Source: Roseovarius nanhaiticus
GTDB lineage: Bacteria; Pseudomonadota; Alphaproteobacteria; Rhodobacterales; Rhodobacteraceae
Reading direction: 5' to 3'
Length of the DNA: 64,000 bases
Assembly: GCF_900156535.1 (NCBI RefSeq)
Contig: NZ_FTNV01000001.1
Coordinates: 1,364,001-1,428,000 of the forward strand
Under the pieces are notes generated by a model, which saw nothing but the letters and a program-made list of their open reading frames with translations, made no database searches and was not told the origin of the DNA. The translations under genes were made by a program, and so were the position numbers. Below, one piece after another: positions 35,921 through 45,948 of the stretch; position 1 is the first letter of the stretch, and every line of letters starts with the position of its first letter.

Positions 35921-37279
35921 ATGATTTTCGCAAATCAGGCTCTCCTCGCGCATGGCTGGGCCAGCAACGTCCGGCTCTTGGTGGAGGGCGGCCAGATCAC
36001 CGGTATTGAGGAGGGCGCCGCAGCCCGGCCCGGTGATACACGCGTCGACACGCTTCTTCCGGCGCTGGCGAACCTTCACAGCCACAGCTTTCAGCGGGCG
36101 ATGGCGGGGATGACCGAATACCGCATGGCGGGCAAGGACAGCTTCTGGACTTGGCGCGATCTGATGTACCGCTTTACCGCGCATCTCAGCCCCGAGCAGA
36201 TCGAGGCGATTGCCGCCTTCGTTTTCCTCGAGATGCAGGAGGCGGGGTACGCCTCGGTGGGCGAATTTCACTACATCCACCACCAGCCGGATGGCACGCC
36301 TTACGCCGATCTGGGCGAGCTGTCAGCGCGCATCGCCGCTGCGGCGGGGCGAACGGGCATCGGCCTGACACATCTGCCGGTTCTTTATACCTATGGCGGC
36401 GCAGGCAAGGCGCCGCTGCAGGCAGGGCAGGCGCGGTTTGGCAATGATGTGGACCGTTTTGGCGATCTGGTGGCGCGGGCGCGCGAGGCGGTTGGCGCCT
36501 TGCCCGATGACTGCCGCGTGGGCATCGCGCCCCATTCGCTGCGCGCAACCTCGCCCGAGGATCTGGCCCGCGCGCTGAGCGCGCATGAGGGCGGGCCGGT
36601 CCATATTCATGTGGCCGAGCAGCCCAAGGAGGTTGCCGATATCTCGGGCTGGCTGGGCGCGCGCCCGGTCGAATGGCTGCTGCAGAACGCGCCGGTGAAC
36701 GAGGCGTGGTGCCTCATTCACGCCACCCATATGACGGACGGCGAAACGACGGGCCTCGCAAATTCGGGTGCGGTCGCGGGCCTTTGCCCGATCACCGAGG
36801 CCAATTTGGGCGATGGTCCGTTCAATGGGCCGCAATATCTGCGGGCGGGCGGGGCGTTCGGTGTCGGGTCGGACAGCAATGTGCTGATCTCGCTGACGGA
36901 AGAGCTGCGTACACTGGAGTACTCCCAGCGTCTGCGGGACGTGGCACGAAACGTGATGGTCGTCGGTGAGGGTTCGGTGGGCGCGCAACTATACCTGGGC
37001 GCCGCGAAGGGCGGCGCGCAGGCGCTGGGCCGTGATGCGGGCCGGATCGAGACAGGCGCGCTGGCTGATCTGGTGGCTATAGATTCAGAGGATACGGCGC
37101 TCTGCGCGCTGGGGCAGCATCAGATCCTCGACGGGCTGGTCTTTGCCGCGACGGACCGGGTCGTCACCGATGTATGGTCTGCCGGACGCCATGTGGTGAC
37201 CGAGGGCCGCCACGTTGCGCGCGACGCTGTGCTCAGCGCCTATAAAGGTGCGATGGCCAGCGTAATGTCCGCGCTCTGA
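35921..37279 (+). CDS. hutF: Formimidoylglutamate deiminase
   Basis: Fourth step of the five-enzyme route: N-formimino-glutamate to N-formyl-glutamate and ammonia. A 452-residue amidohydrolase with metal ligands in [14 protein letters not shown] (about 50-60), APHSLRAT near 205 and HVAEQPKE near 230. ATG 35921 has AAAGG; the longer frame upstream crosses the operator and is not used. Its 3' end overlaps the convergent hutD by 40 bp. Confidence 0.96.
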   Translation: MIFANQALLAHGWASNVRLLVEGGQITGIEEGAAARPGDTRVDTLLPALANLHSHSFQRAMAGMTEYRMAGKDSFWTWRDLMYRFTAHLSPEQIEAIAAFVFLEMQEAGYASVGEFHYIHHQPDGTPYADLGELSARIAAAAGRTGIGLTHLPVLYTYGGAGKAPLQAGQARFGNDVDRFGDLVARAREAVGALPDDCRVGIAPHSLRATSPEDLARALSAHEGGPVHIHVAEQPKEVADISGWLGARPVEWLLQNAPVNEAWCLIHATHMTDGETTGLANSGAVAGLCPITEANLGDGPFNGPQYLRAGGAFGVGSDSNVLISLTEELRTLEYSQRLRDVARNVMVVGEGSVGAQLYLGAAKGGAQALGRDAGRIETGALADLVAIDSEDTALCALGQHQILDGLVFAATDRVVTDVWSAGRHVVTEGRHVARDAVLSAYKGAMASVMSAL

Positions 37280-37824
37280 TCGCCGTAATCGAGCGCGATC
37301 TCCAGAACCGCGTCGCCTTTGGCGAGCCGTAGGGAGACGCGGTCCGTAACAAAGACTGTGTCGGCGATCGCATAGGGACGGTCGCCGATTTCCGGGTGGC
37401 CGGCCACGACGTGGATCGCCATCAGGCCAGTCTTGGGCGGGGTCAGCACCGGATCGTCCGCGCCATGATGCGGCGTGACGCAGCCCGTGCAGACCGTGGG
37501 GTCGAACATCAGGTTCAGGTCGGTCAGAGGACCGTCATGCAGCCGGGACGCCACCGGCAAGTCGCCATCGAAGGCCACCGGCAGACAAGGCGCAGCCGTC
37601 AGAGCCCCGTCCGCGTGCACCAGATCCATACCGCTGCCCGACACCACGGTGAGGATGCGTTGCAGCCCTTCGAAATTGGAAAACGGCCCTTCGTTGGCTA
37701 CGTCAGCGCGGCTGAGTGTCCACACGACGCGGTCCGCCGAACTGCCACGCGCGATCTTGCGCGTGATGCCGCCGCCATTCTTCCACGGCACATCGACCAG
37801 ATCGGTGCCCTTCAAAACATCCAT
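37240..37824 (-). CDS. hutD: HutD family protein
   Basis: A 194-residue cupin-like protein of the HutD family, recognised by the opening VPWKNGGGITRKIA and the FSNFEGLQRILTVVSG block. HutD is found with hut genes and is thought to limit the pathway's flux; its chemistry is unknown. ATG 37824 is chosen for its GAGAGG ribosome site; ATG 37851 is an alternative. It has its own promoter with a HutC-type operator at 37898 and converges on hutF with a 40-bp antisense overlap. Confidence 0.92.
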   Translation of the reverse strand: MDVLKGTDLVDVPWKNGGGITRKIARGSSADRVVWTLSRADVANEGPFSNFEGLQRILTVVSGSGMDLVHADGALTAAPCLPVAFDGDLPVASRLHDGPLTDLNLMFDPTVCTGCVTPHHGADDPVLTPPKTGLMAIHVVAGHPEIGDRPYAIADTVFVTDRVSLRLAKGDAVLEIALDYGDQSADITLAIAPL

Positions 37825-37897
37825 TCCGTGCCTCTCTTTATCGGCGCCCACGAGCCAGAGCGGGGCATAAGGTCTTACTGAAACTCAATTACCCTTG

Positions 37898-37915
37898 TTT
37901 ATGTCCACACATAAA
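37898..37915. promoter_or_regulatory. HutC-type operator upstream of hutD
   Basis: TTTATGTCCACACATAAA, a perfect palindrome with 7-bp arms and a 4-bp centre, about 75 bp before the hutD start. It matches the site between hutI and hutF at 15 of 18 positions. Confidence 0.75.
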
Positions 37916-38078
37916 CGCGATGCAAGAACAGCCCTACACGCGCCACAACCGGCGCACCCCGTGAGGCGGGACAATTCATCGCGATCAGGGGCGTCAGTCT
38001 GAACGGCCTTTAAAGGGTCGAGGACTTGGTTAAGATCAAGGCGCCGGTCCTATGCCGTACGATTGGTGTCAAACTCTC

Positions 38079-38099
38079 GGGCCGCGCTCAGCGCGGCCC
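38079..38099 (-). terminator. Hairpin after the GMC dehydrogenase gene
   Basis: Perfect 9-bp GC stem GGGCCGCGC / GCGCGGCCC with a TCA loop, 50 bp past the stop on the minus strand. The downstream side is weak in T. Confidence 0.55.
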
Positions 38100-38148
38100 T
38101 GTGTTACAAATCCGGTGTTTTCCAAAGCCGCGCGACGGCTTAAGACCG

Positions 38149-39771
38149 TCACAGCTCCTTGACGCTGGCCGCAATGGCATCGACCGCGCGCAGCGACAGG
38201 GCTGCGATCGTCAGTGTCGGGTTGGCGGTTGCCGAGGTTGGGAAGGTCCCCGATCCCAGCATGAAGAGATTGCGATGATCGAAGCTGCGCAAATCGGCAT
38301 CGACCACCGAACTCTTCGCGTCCGAGCCCATCCGCACGGTGCCGATGATATGACCCGCGCCTTTTGCATCGGGCGCGTGGTTGATGTCAGACGCATTCAT
38401 GGCGGCAAAAATCTCGTCATGGGCCTCTTCGGCGGCGGCAAGGCCGGCCAATGTGTAGTCCGAATAATCATAGTGAATGCGCGGCAGGGGCACGCCGTTC
38501 GCGTCGCGCTTTTCCGGGTCCAGCGTGACCCGGTTCTCGGCATCGGGCGATTGTTCGACCAGCGAGCTGATGCGGATCTGGCGCGAGGTCGCGTCCTTGA
38601 TCGCCGCATCCAGTTCGGCCCCGCGCAGGCCGGAATTGGCCAGATCCGCCGCCGTGCTCTCGGGCGCGCCCGTCGGCCAGCTGTGACCGTCATTGGCAAT
38701 CTCGATGCGGAACGCCGCGCGGTTCTTGCGGAAATCGCCGTCGCGCAGGTTCTCGATACCGGAGGTTGCCAGCGGCCCGCGGAAGGGAAAAACAGGCTCG
38801 GCCGTTGTGGCCCAGCTCAGCTTTGACGGATGGTCCATGAGGTTGCGCCCCACTTGGTCCGAGCTGTTGGCGACGCCGTTCTCGGCCCCGTCCTGGGCCG
38901 AGTTGAGCAAAAGGCGCGGTGTTTCGATCGCGTGGGCGGCAAGGACGACGACCGTCCCCGAGGCGGTGCCAGTGCTGCCATCGGCCCGGCGGAAATCAAC
39001 CGAACCGATCTTGCCATCGCTGCCGAGGTTAAGCCGGGTCGCGGTCGTCTCGTCATGCACCACGGCGCCTGCCTCTTCGGCAAGGCGCACATGCACGGTC
39101 GCGTCATACTTGGCCTGAATGGGGCAGACGGGGATGCAGGAGGCATTGCCGCAGCAAGGAGGCCGGTTCGCATGGTTTGCCGAATTGCGGCCCTGCGGTG
39201 TCGAGCGCAGCTGGAACCGCGTGCCTTCCAGCGCCGCGCCCACATGCTTGTCCAGATAGGTGACGGGGATCTGCTTCATCGGATATTCGCCCGACCGGGG
39301 CGAGCCGAGATCCTCGCTGCTGTCGCCCGCAACGCCGATCTCTTGCTCGGCCGCCAGATAGAACGGCTCGAGCGCATCGTAATCGAAAGGCCAGTCCACG
39401 GCCTGCCCATAAAGCGAATTCAGTTTGAAATCGGCAGGCACGTTGCGCAGGGTTGTTCCCAGCCAGTGCCAAGTCGTGCCGCCGACCACCTTGATATAGG
39501 TGGATTTGAATGTTTCCGGCCCGATCTGCTGATAGTAATCATTCAGCTTATGGGTCAGGGGATGCTCGGCGGAGGGATCGTTTGGGTAGGCCGATTCCGG
39601 AACCTTTATCTTGGCATTCCAGAATTTTTCGACCGCGTCGAAACGGTCGATGCGCTTGCCGCTTTCCAGAAATGCGACCTTGAGACCCTTTTGTGCCAGT
39701 TTCGATCCGGCCAAAGCGCCAGCGATGCCGGTGCCGATGATAAGAACGTCTGCGGTGATGTCGTTAGCCAT
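38149..39771 (-). CDS. GMC-family FAD dehydrogenase, large (catalytic) subunit
   Basis: Oxidises a sugar, sugar alcohol or sugar acid with bound FAD. The 540-residue product has the GTGIAG nucleotide loop (13-18), a cysteine cluster CCGNASCIPVC like the Fe-S site of FAD glucose/gluconate dehydrogenases, and the C-terminal GHIIGTVRMG and ANPTLTIAALSL segments. ATG 39771 starts the conserved N-terminus. It has no signal peptide and presumably travels with its Tat-signal-bearing small subunit encoded just upstream. No cytochrome c subunit is nearby. The substrate is unknown. Confidence 0.92.
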   Translation of the reverse strand: MANDITADVLIIGTGIAGALAGSKLAQKGLKVAFLESGKRIDRFDAVEKFWNAKIKVPESAYPNDPSAEHPLTHKLNDYYQQIGPETFKSTYIKVVGGTTWHWLGTTLRNVPADFKLNSLYGQAVDWPFDYDALEPFYLAAEQEIGVAGDSSEDLGSPRSGEYPMKQIPVTYLDKHVGAALEGTRFQLRSTPQGRNSANHANRPPCCGNASCIPVCPIQAKYDATVHVRLAEEAGAVVHDETTATRLNLGSDGKIGSVDFRRADGSTGTASGTVVVLAAHAIETPRLLLNSAQDGAENGVANSSDQVGRNLMDHPSKLSWATTAEPVFPFRGPLATSGIENLRDGDFRKNRAAFRIEIANDGHSWPTGAPESTAADLANSGLRGAELDAAIKDATSRQIRISSLVEQSPDAENRVTLDPEKRDANGVPLPRIHYDYSDYTLAGLAAAEEAHDEIFAAMNASDINHAPDAKGAGHIIGTVRMGSDAKSSVVDADLRSFDHRNLFMLGSGTFPTSATANPTLTIAALSLRAVDAIAASVKEL

Positions 39772-39820
39772 TGTGAGCTGCCTTGAATGATTGAGGATTG
39801 GGTGGGGTGCAGGCCGTTGG

Positions 39821-40264
39821 TCACGCGTCGGGCGCGTCGTTCCAATAGCCCATGCCGCCACCGCACATGCCCTGCGGCTTGGTGAAATCCATTGCGTCCC
39901 ACATCAATGCCTCGGTGTAGCTTGCCACCTGGGTGTCTTCGGGATCCGGAGAGATGCCTGAATACCAGCTGGCTACGACGGCGTTGGCCAGATCATCATC
40001 CTCGGCGCCATCCGCCAGCGCGGCAAGATCCGCCGCGCGGTCCGTCGCCGCGAAGGCCTTGAGCAGATCCGCCCCAATGCTTTCGGACAATGCGTCGCGT
40101 GCCGTCAGTTCCTGTGACAGTCGCAGAAACGCGCCCACGTCAAATTCGGCCGCGAGGGCACGGGCCGGCCATTGCGCAAGGGCAAGAACGGGCAACGACG
40201 AGGCTGCGCAGAGCAGACTCCTGCGTGTCATGGATGCTTGCTGCGCGGAATTTGAATTCGGCAT
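39821..40264 (-). CDS. Sugar/sorbitol dehydrogenase small subunit-like protein, Tat exported
   Basis: A 147-residue partner of GMC dehydrogenases. The N-terminal MTRRSLLCAASSLPVLALA is a twin-arginine signal likely used to hitch-hike the catalytic subunit out. The C-terminus has the family-like YTEALMWDAMDFTKPQGMCGG. ATG 40264 has AGGGAG at correct distance; the ATG at 40231 would give a shorter leader. It lies 49 bp before the large-subunit gene on the same strand. Confidence 0.87.
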   Translation of the reverse strand: MPNSNSAQQASMTRRSLLCAASSLPVLALAQWPARALAAEFDVGAFLRLSQELTARDALSESIGADLLKAFAATDRAADLAALADGAEDDDLANAVVASWYSGISPDPEDTQVASYTEALMWDAMDFTKPQGMCGGGMGYWNDAPDA

Positions 40265-40468
40265 GCGACTTACTCCCTATCTGGTTTTTGGATCAAGGCG
40301 CATGGCACCGACCTAGGTAACGTGTTGCAGTCACCATTCGTTCCGAAAGCACCTGCCGGCGCGGCGCCAGCCGGGCGCAGACGAAGGCGCGACGGGGCCG
40401 GGGGGCATGGCGCGGCGCGGCTTTAGGGCGTAGGGAGATGGCACTTTTGACGTGATGAAAGAGAAGCC

Positions 40469-42163
40469 ATGCTGCGCCTGTCACATCTTACCAGGCTTTA
40501 TACCCTGCCTCTTTGCCTTGGCGGGCTCTTCTTTGCGGCGTCGCTGACACCGTCGCTGATCCCGCGCGATTGGTTGGTCCAAGGCCTGCTTGGCGGTGTC
40601 GTCATGGCGCTGGGCTATTTGATCGGGCGGCTTTGCATCACGGTCTGGCGGCTTTTGGACCTGCCCGAGCCGGCGGTGCAGGGCGCGCGCGCCCTGCGGT
40701 GGATCCTTGGGCTTGCAACCGCTGGGATCGTTCTGGCGTGCCTTGTCTCGGCGCGCGCCTGGCAGAACGGCATTCGCGCACGCATGAGCATGGCGCCACT
40801 GGAAAACATGAACACGTTTCGCATGCTTGCGCTTGCCATCGTGGTATTCATTGCTCTCGTTCTGGTGGGATACGCGCTGCGATGGGTGTTCGATCGCGTG
40901 CGCTTCAGGCTCTACCATGTCATGCCCGCGCGCACGGCCAACGTCGCGGGTTTTGTTCTCACGGCGCTTGCCTTGATCTTTCTGGCGCGCGACGGCGTCA
41001 TGAACCGCGTGGTCATCGCGCTGGACGACTCGGTGACGGTGGCGCAACGGCTGTTTGCTGATGCGCCGCCCCCGCCCGCCGCGCAGAACGTGACCGGCAG
41101 CGCGGACTCCTTGATTGACTGGGGTGCGCTGGGCCAGCCCGGCCGCGACTATGTGCTGGGCGGCCCCGGCGCCGCGGATATTGCAGACTTTACGGGGCGC
41201 GCGGCGTTGCAGCCAATCCGGGTTTATGTCGGCCGCGCGCAGGCCGATACCGCGCAAGAGCGGGCCGATCTGGCGTTGGCCGAGTTGGTGCGGCAGGGCG
41301 GCTTCGAGCGCGAAGTTCTGATCGTGGCCATGCCGACGGGGACGGGATGGTTGGATCCGGGCGCGGTGGATACGGTCGAAATGATGCATGACGGGGATAT
41401 CGCGACCGTTGCGGTGCAGTATTCCTACCTGCAATCGCCGCTTGCCCTGATCTTGGAAACGCGCTCGGGCCTCGATCAGGCCGAAGCCCTCATTGGCACG
41501 ATCCACCGCTACTGGCGCGATTTGCCAAAGGACCGACGGCCCCGGCTCTATATCCACGGGCTCAGCCTTGGGGCATGGTCGTCGATGCATGGCACGGACC
41601 TCTTCGTGCTGCTCGACGATCCGATAGACGGGGCGCTCTGGGCCGGGCCGCCGTTCCCGTCGATCAGGTGGCAGAACGTGGTCGCGTCGCGCAACGCAGG
41701 CAGCGCCTATGTCGCCCCAGTGCTGGCCGATAGCCGTCTGGTGCGGTTCGCCACCCATTACCGGGACGCGGGCGGACCGGAGGGCTGGGGCGATATGCGC
41801 ATCGTTTATCTGCAGTATTCCAGCGATCCGATCGTGTTTTTCACGACCAGCGCCTTTTTCCGCGCGCCCCAATGGATGAGCGAGCCGCCGGGCCCGGACG
41901 TGTCGCCGGACATGCGCTTCATACCCGTCGTCACGCAATTGCAGCTTGCCGTGGACATGCTGCTGGCCAACACTGCGCCCGCAGGGCATGGGCATTCCTA
42001 TTTCGCGGGCGACTATATCCCTGCCTGGGTCGCGGTGACGGCGCCGGGCGATTGGAGCGCGGCGGACACCGCAAACCTGATCGCGTATTGCGGCGCGCAT
42101 TTTCAGAAGGGGTGCAGCGCTGGCAGCGATCGGAAGGCCTTGAAGACATCAGCGGGAGATTAA
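40469..42163 (+). CDS. Membrane-anchored alpha/beta-hydrolase family protein
   Basis: A 564-residue protein with about four N-terminal membrane helices (1-190) and a C-terminal alpha/beta-hydrolase domain (about 240-550). The nucleophile is S366 in the G-L-S-L-G elbow, within RLYIHGLSLGAWSS. It fits a Pfam-type family of membrane hydrolases with this two-part build whose function is not known. Ribosome site GAGAAG stands before ATG 40469. mgtE follows after 27 bp, so they may be co-transcribed. Confidence 0.85.
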   Translation: MLRLSHLTRLYTLPLCLGGLFFAASLTPSLIPRDWLVQGLLGGVVMALGYLIGRLCITVWRLLDLPEPAVQGARALRWILGLATAGIVLACLVSARAWQNGIRARMSMAPLENMNTFRMLALAIVVFIALVLVGYALRWVFDRVRFRLYHVMPARTANVAGFVLTALALIFLARDGVMNRVVIALDDSVTVAQRLFADAPPPPAAQNVTGSADSLIDWGALGQPGRDYVLGGPGAADIADFTGRAALQPIRVYVGRAQADTAQERADLALAELVRQGGFEREVLIVAMPTGTGWLDPGAVDTVEMMHDGDIATVAVQYSYLQSPLALILETRSGLDQAEALIGTIHRYWRDLPKDRRPRLYIHGLSLGAWSSMHGTDLFVLLDDPIDGALWAGPPFPSIRWQNVVASRNAGSAYVAPVLADSRLVRFATHYRDAGGPEGWGDMRIVYLQYSSDPIVFFTTSAFFRAPQWMSEPPGPDVSPDMRFIPVVTQLQLAVDMLLANTAPAGHGHSYFAGDYIPAWVAVTAPGDWSAADTANLIAYCGAHFQKGCSAGSDRKALKTSAGD

Positions 42164-42190
42164 GACCCCGCAACACGAAGGGTATTCCCA

Positions 42191-43519
42191 GTGACGTCAA
42201 AATCTGAAGCCCGGCCCCATGATGACACCCCCGCCGCGACGCACGCCTTCCTGCAGGACGCGCGGACAGTGGATGTGGCGCTTTGGCTAAGCGGTCTAAA
42301 GCCGGATGCGCGCGAGCGCCATCTTGCGGCGCTTGCCCCCGCGCGGCGCGCGACGGTGTTCGGAAACCTGCCGCTGAACATGCAGGTCAAACTGGCCCGC
42401 AAGATGCCATCCGCGGATCTGGCGCGCATCGTGACTGCCATGGATGCCGATGACCGTGTGGATCTCTTCAACCGCCTCTCGGAGGACGATCAGACAGGGC
42501 TGGTCGCCCAATTGGCGCCCGAGCATGGCGAAGATATTCGCCGGCTGTCCAGCCACCCCGAGGAATGCGCCGGCGCCATCATGACGTCGGATTACGCGGT
42601 GCTGGAGGCCGGCATGACCGCCGAGGACGCCATCGCGGCGCTGCGGCGTCAGGCGCACGGGGCGGAGACGATCTATCGCTCGTACATTGTCGACGCGGAT
42701 CACCGTCTGGCCGGATCGGTGCGCCTGCATGCGTTGATACTGGCCGCGCCGGATACGCCCGTGACGCAGCTAATGGAAAGCGCGCCCGTCTCGGTCACCC
42801 TCGATACCGATCAGGAGGATGTTGGCAAGATGATCGCCCGGTACGATCTGCTTGCCATTCCGGTGGTCGACGCCGAGGGCCGGTTGGTGGGCATCGTGAC
42901 CCATGACGACGCGGCCGATGTCATGCAGGCCGAGGCGACCGAGGATTTCCAGAAGATCTCCCACGTCCTGCCCTTCAAGCAGAGCATGCGCGAGGCGGGG
43001 ATCGGCGTGCTTTATTCGCGGCGCATCGTCTGGCTTGCGCTTCTGGTCTTCGGCAACCTCTTTTCCGGGGCGGGCATCGCTTATTTCGAGGAGATGATCC
43101 TTGCCTATGTCTCGCTGGTCTTTTTCCTGCCCTTGCTGATCGACAGCAGCGGCAATGCCGGATCGCAATCGGCGACGCTGATGGTGCGGGCGCTGGCGAC
43201 GGGGGATGTCGAGATGAAGCATTGGCGGAGCCTGATCGTGCGCGAGCTGTCCGTCGCGGCGGCGCTGGGGGCCACGATGGCCGCCGTTGTCTTTCCCTTG
43301 GGGGCATGGCGGGGCGGGGCGGATGTTGCGCTGACAGTGGGGCTGACCATGTTCGTCGTGGTGCTGATTGGCAGCCTCGTCGGCATGTCTCTGCCCTTTT
43401 TGCTCAGCCGCCTGCGGCTCGATCCTGCGACAGCCAGCGGGCCGTTGGTAACCACGATCTCGGACGCGACCGGCGTGCTGATCTATTTCAGCATCGCCAC
43501 GCTGATCCTCAGCCCTTGA
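42191..43519 (+). CDS. mgtE: Magnesium transporter MgtE
   Basis: Gated Mg2+ channel of the inner membrane, 442 residues. The N-domain (20-130) with its helical repeats is followed by a CBS pair (about 130-255: AGAIMTSDYAVL, LLAIPVVDAEGRLVGIVTHDD) that senses Mg2+, then five membrane helices with the pore motif SGNAGSQSATL near 320. The start is GTG 42191 with GAAGGG upstream. Its stop touches the stop of the convergent MFS gene with no base between. Confidence 0.95.
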   Translation: MTSKSEARPHDDTPAATHAFLQDARTVDVALWLSGLKPDARERHLAALAPARRATVFGNLPLNMQVKLARKMPSADLARIVTAMDADDRVDLFNRLSEDDQTGLVAQLAPEHGEDIRRLSSHPEECAGAIMTSDYAVLEAGMTAEDAIAALRRQAHGAETIYRSYIVDADHRLAGSVRLHALILAAPDTPVTQLMESAPVSVTLDTDQEDVGKMIARYDLLAIPVVDAEGRLVGIVTHDDAADVMQAEATEDFQKISHVLPFKQSMREAGIGVLYSRRIVWLALLVFGNLFSGAGIAYFEEMILAYVSLVFFLPLLIDSSGNAGSQSATLMVRALATGDVEMKHWRSLIVRELSVAAALGATMAAVVFPLGAWRGGADVALTVGLTMFVVVLIGSLVGMSLPFLLSRLRLDPATASGPLVTTISDATGVLIYFSIATLILSP

Positions 43520-44800
43520 TTACCGTGGCGGGTGCGCCGCGCCATCCTCGCCCGTGTCCGGGTCGGTGCGCGGGTCCATGCGCATCGCCACCGGCGAGAT
43601 ATCGGGAAGCGGCACGAATTTCTCGCGGCCCTCGACGGGCAGTTCGGGGCCTTTCCTGACCTGCACCAGCACGAAGAGCGCGTAGGACACCGCGACTGCC
43701 GACTCGAAGAGGAAAAACGATTTAGGCCCGTAGAGCGACATCAAGGCCGAAGCGAGGAGCGGGCCGATCGTGGCGCCGATAGAATAGACCATCAGGAGCC
43801 TGCCCGAAGCCGCCACATAGTAACGGCGCTCAAGCCGGTCGAAGGTCTGCGCCACGCAGAGCGGATAGACGCTGCTGATCGCGCCGCCGAAGGCCAGCGC
43901 CATGATCATCAGCACGCCCACCGGCAGGCCTACGGCAATGGAATTGGACAAAAGCGCCCAGGACGATCCGACCGCGATCAGCATCAGCGACATGATGATG
44001 CGCCGATCATACCTGTCGGCAAGCATCCCGACAGGCACCTGCGCGGCCAACCCGCCGATCACGACCGTGCTCATGAACATCGCGGCCTCGGTCACGTCCA
44101 GCCCGATCTGGCGCGCAAAGACGACCCCCAGCGCATAGAAGGATCCGATCAGCGTCCCCGCGACGGCGGCGCCCACAACGCCCACGGGCGAGGCGGCAAA
44201 CAGTTGCCTCACGCCCAGAGCGCGCAGGTCCGACAGGTTCGGCTCGCCCAGCCGGGTCTTGGCGACGGGGATCAGCGCAAGGCCGATCAGCGTGGCCGAG
44301 ATCATCAGGTGATCGTCCCCGCCCACCGGCGCGACGTTCACAAGCGTCTGGCCAAGCGCGATCGCCAGATAGAAGGCCAGCATGTAATAGCCCAGAATGC
44401 GCCCGCGCGTCTCGTTGCTACTGCGCTCGTTCAGCCAGCTTTCGATGGTCGTGGTCATCCCCGCGATGCAGAACCCGTTGACGATGCGCAAGATCACCCA
44501 TGCCGCCGGATGAAAGAAGAACGCATAGGCAAGGCATACCGCCGCCGTGAGGGCGGCGAAAACCGCGAAGGCACGGATATGGCCGATCCGCAGAATGACG
44601 CGCTTGGCGCGAAAACCCCCCAGCGCGAGGCCCAGGTAGTAGGCAGCCATGATGATGCCGATGAGGGCCACGGGGAATCCCGTCGCCTCCATGCGCAAGG
44701 GCAGGACCACGCCCAGCAGGCTGTTTCCGGCCATGAAAGCCACCGTGCCGCCGAAGAGGGACTTGACGGGGGTAAGCAGCCCGCGAAGGTTTTGAGCCAT
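43520..44800 (-). CDS. MFS transporter, 12 TM
   Basis: A 426-residue major facilitator permease with 12 predicted helices. It resembles the YcaD/“MFS_1-like” group: GGTVAFMAGNSLLGVVLPLRM at the start and ADRYDRRIIM as the loop motif. The C-terminus (after about 385) is a charged cytoplasmic tail. The substrate is unknown. It ends directly against mgtE on the other strand. Confidence 0.88.
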   Translation of the reverse strand: MAQNLRGLLTPVKSLFGGTVAFMAGNSLLGVVLPLRMEATGFPVALIGIIMAAYYLGLALGGFRAKRVILRIGHIRAFAVFAALTAAVCLAYAFFFHPAAWVILRIVNGFCIAGMTTTIESWLNERSSNETRGRILGYYMLAFYLAIALGQTLVNVAPVGGDDHLMISATLIGLALIPVAKTRLGEPNLSDLRALGVRQLFAASPVGVVGAAVAGTLIGSFYALGVVFARQIGLDVTEAAMFMSTVVIGGLAAQVPVGMLADRYDRRIIMSLMLIAVGSSWALLSNSIAVGLPVGVLMIMALAFGGAISSVYPLCVAQTFDRLERRYYVAASGRLLMVYSIGATIGPLLASALMSLYGPKSFFLFESAVAVSYALFVLVQVRKGPELPVEGREKFVPLPDISPVAMRMDPRTDPDTGEDGAAHPPR

Positions 44801-44922
44801 TGCAGCGATCCGAACCGGGTTTCTGGGTGCGGACTGTCAGATAGAGCTGACGACCACCCGTGGACCATATCGCGGTTTGCCGAAACATGGCAGCCCGGCA
44901 GTTCCCGGCCCGGCGTGCCGGC

Positions 44923-45804
44923 TCAGGGGCAAGGGGCTGCGGGCGGGCACACCAGCACATCGCAGGGCGCATCGCGCAAAAGGCGCCGGGTCACGCTGCC
45001 GATGAACGCCCGGCGGATCAGGCCGTTGCGACCGGGACCGACGACGATGAGATCTGCCTTGACCAGTCGCGCCGCCCGCGCGAAAGCCGTCGCGGATGCG
45101 CCTCGCAGGATTTTCGTTTTCACATCCGGGGCGAAGGCCGCCGCGATATCGCGCAGCCGCTGCTGTGCATCGCGCGCCAGGGCCTGGCGATAGGATGCCA
45201 GCTCGGCCTGGTCCGTGCCGCTTCTGAGCATCGCACCTTCGAGGGGCGGGGGGATCTGAACCGCTTCGGCAAGGGTGAGCGAGGCGGATGGCAACAGACT
45301 GCGCGCGCAGCGGAGCGATCGCTCCACGTCGTCGTGGCCGTTCGTCGCCACGATGACCTTGCCGTAGGCGTCATCTGCCTCGCGTTTGACCACCAGCACC
45401 GGGTGGCAGCCAGAAGCGATGAGCCTGTCGGTTGTCGAGCCCAATAGCTTGTCGGCGATACTGACCTTTTGATGTGCGCGCATGACGACGAGGCCCGGCC
45501 GAAGCGCGTCGCAAATGTCGATCAGACCCAAGGAGGGCGATCCCGCTTCGACGCGCATTTCCACCTGGCCCGGATCAACCTGCAGGCGGCTGAGCGCCGC
45601 GCCGATCTTGTCGCGTGCGGCGAGGGCGGCCTGGCCCATCTGGCTGCCCACGCTGGCGATATCACCCGCCCCTGCGGGAAGATCGACGAAATGAACCGCG
45701 ATCAGCCGCGCGCCGGATGCCGCGCATAGCTCCAGCGCGCGGGCCAAAACGGCGTCGTCCTGCGGAAAATCACCGATAGGGGCGAGGATAAGTTTCTCTG
45801 TCAT
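44923..45804 (-). CDS. Universal stress protein, tandem domains with degenerate ATP loops
   Basis: A 293-residue protein with two Usp domains (1-145 and 150-293). Both ATP-binding loops depart from G-x2-G-x9-G: the second reads GPGRNGLIRRAFIGS with Arg in place of the second Gly, and the first has only the final LLGST. It may therefore not bind ATP. ATG 45804 has GGAG upstream. It is not closely similar to the stress protein at 14143 and shows no FNR-type site at its promoter. Confidence 0.9.
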   Translation of the reverse strand: MTEKLILAPIGDFPQDDAVLARALELCAASGARLIAVHFVDLPAGAGDIASVGSQMGQAALAARDKIGAALSRLQVDPGQVEMRVEAGSPSLGLIDICDALRPGLVVMRAHQKVSIADKLLGSTTDRLIASGCHPVLVVKREADDAYGKVIVATNGHDDVERSLRCARSLLPSASLTLAEAVQIPPPLEGAMLRSGTDQAELASYRQALARDAQQRLRDIAAAFAPDVKTKILRGASATAFARAARLVKADLIVVGPGRNGLIRRAFIGSVTRRLLRDAPCDVLVCPPAAPCP

Positions 45805-45948
45805 GGCACATCTCCATCGCCAAACGCCGCTCTTGTTAAGGTCATCCCGGCACATGAGTCCCGATGTCCGAGACGCCCCGCAGTTTGCGCCTTCCAAAGA
45901 ATGCGCCGAATTTTAGTGTTCGACTGACTGGCGGCTGCAATCAATCGC

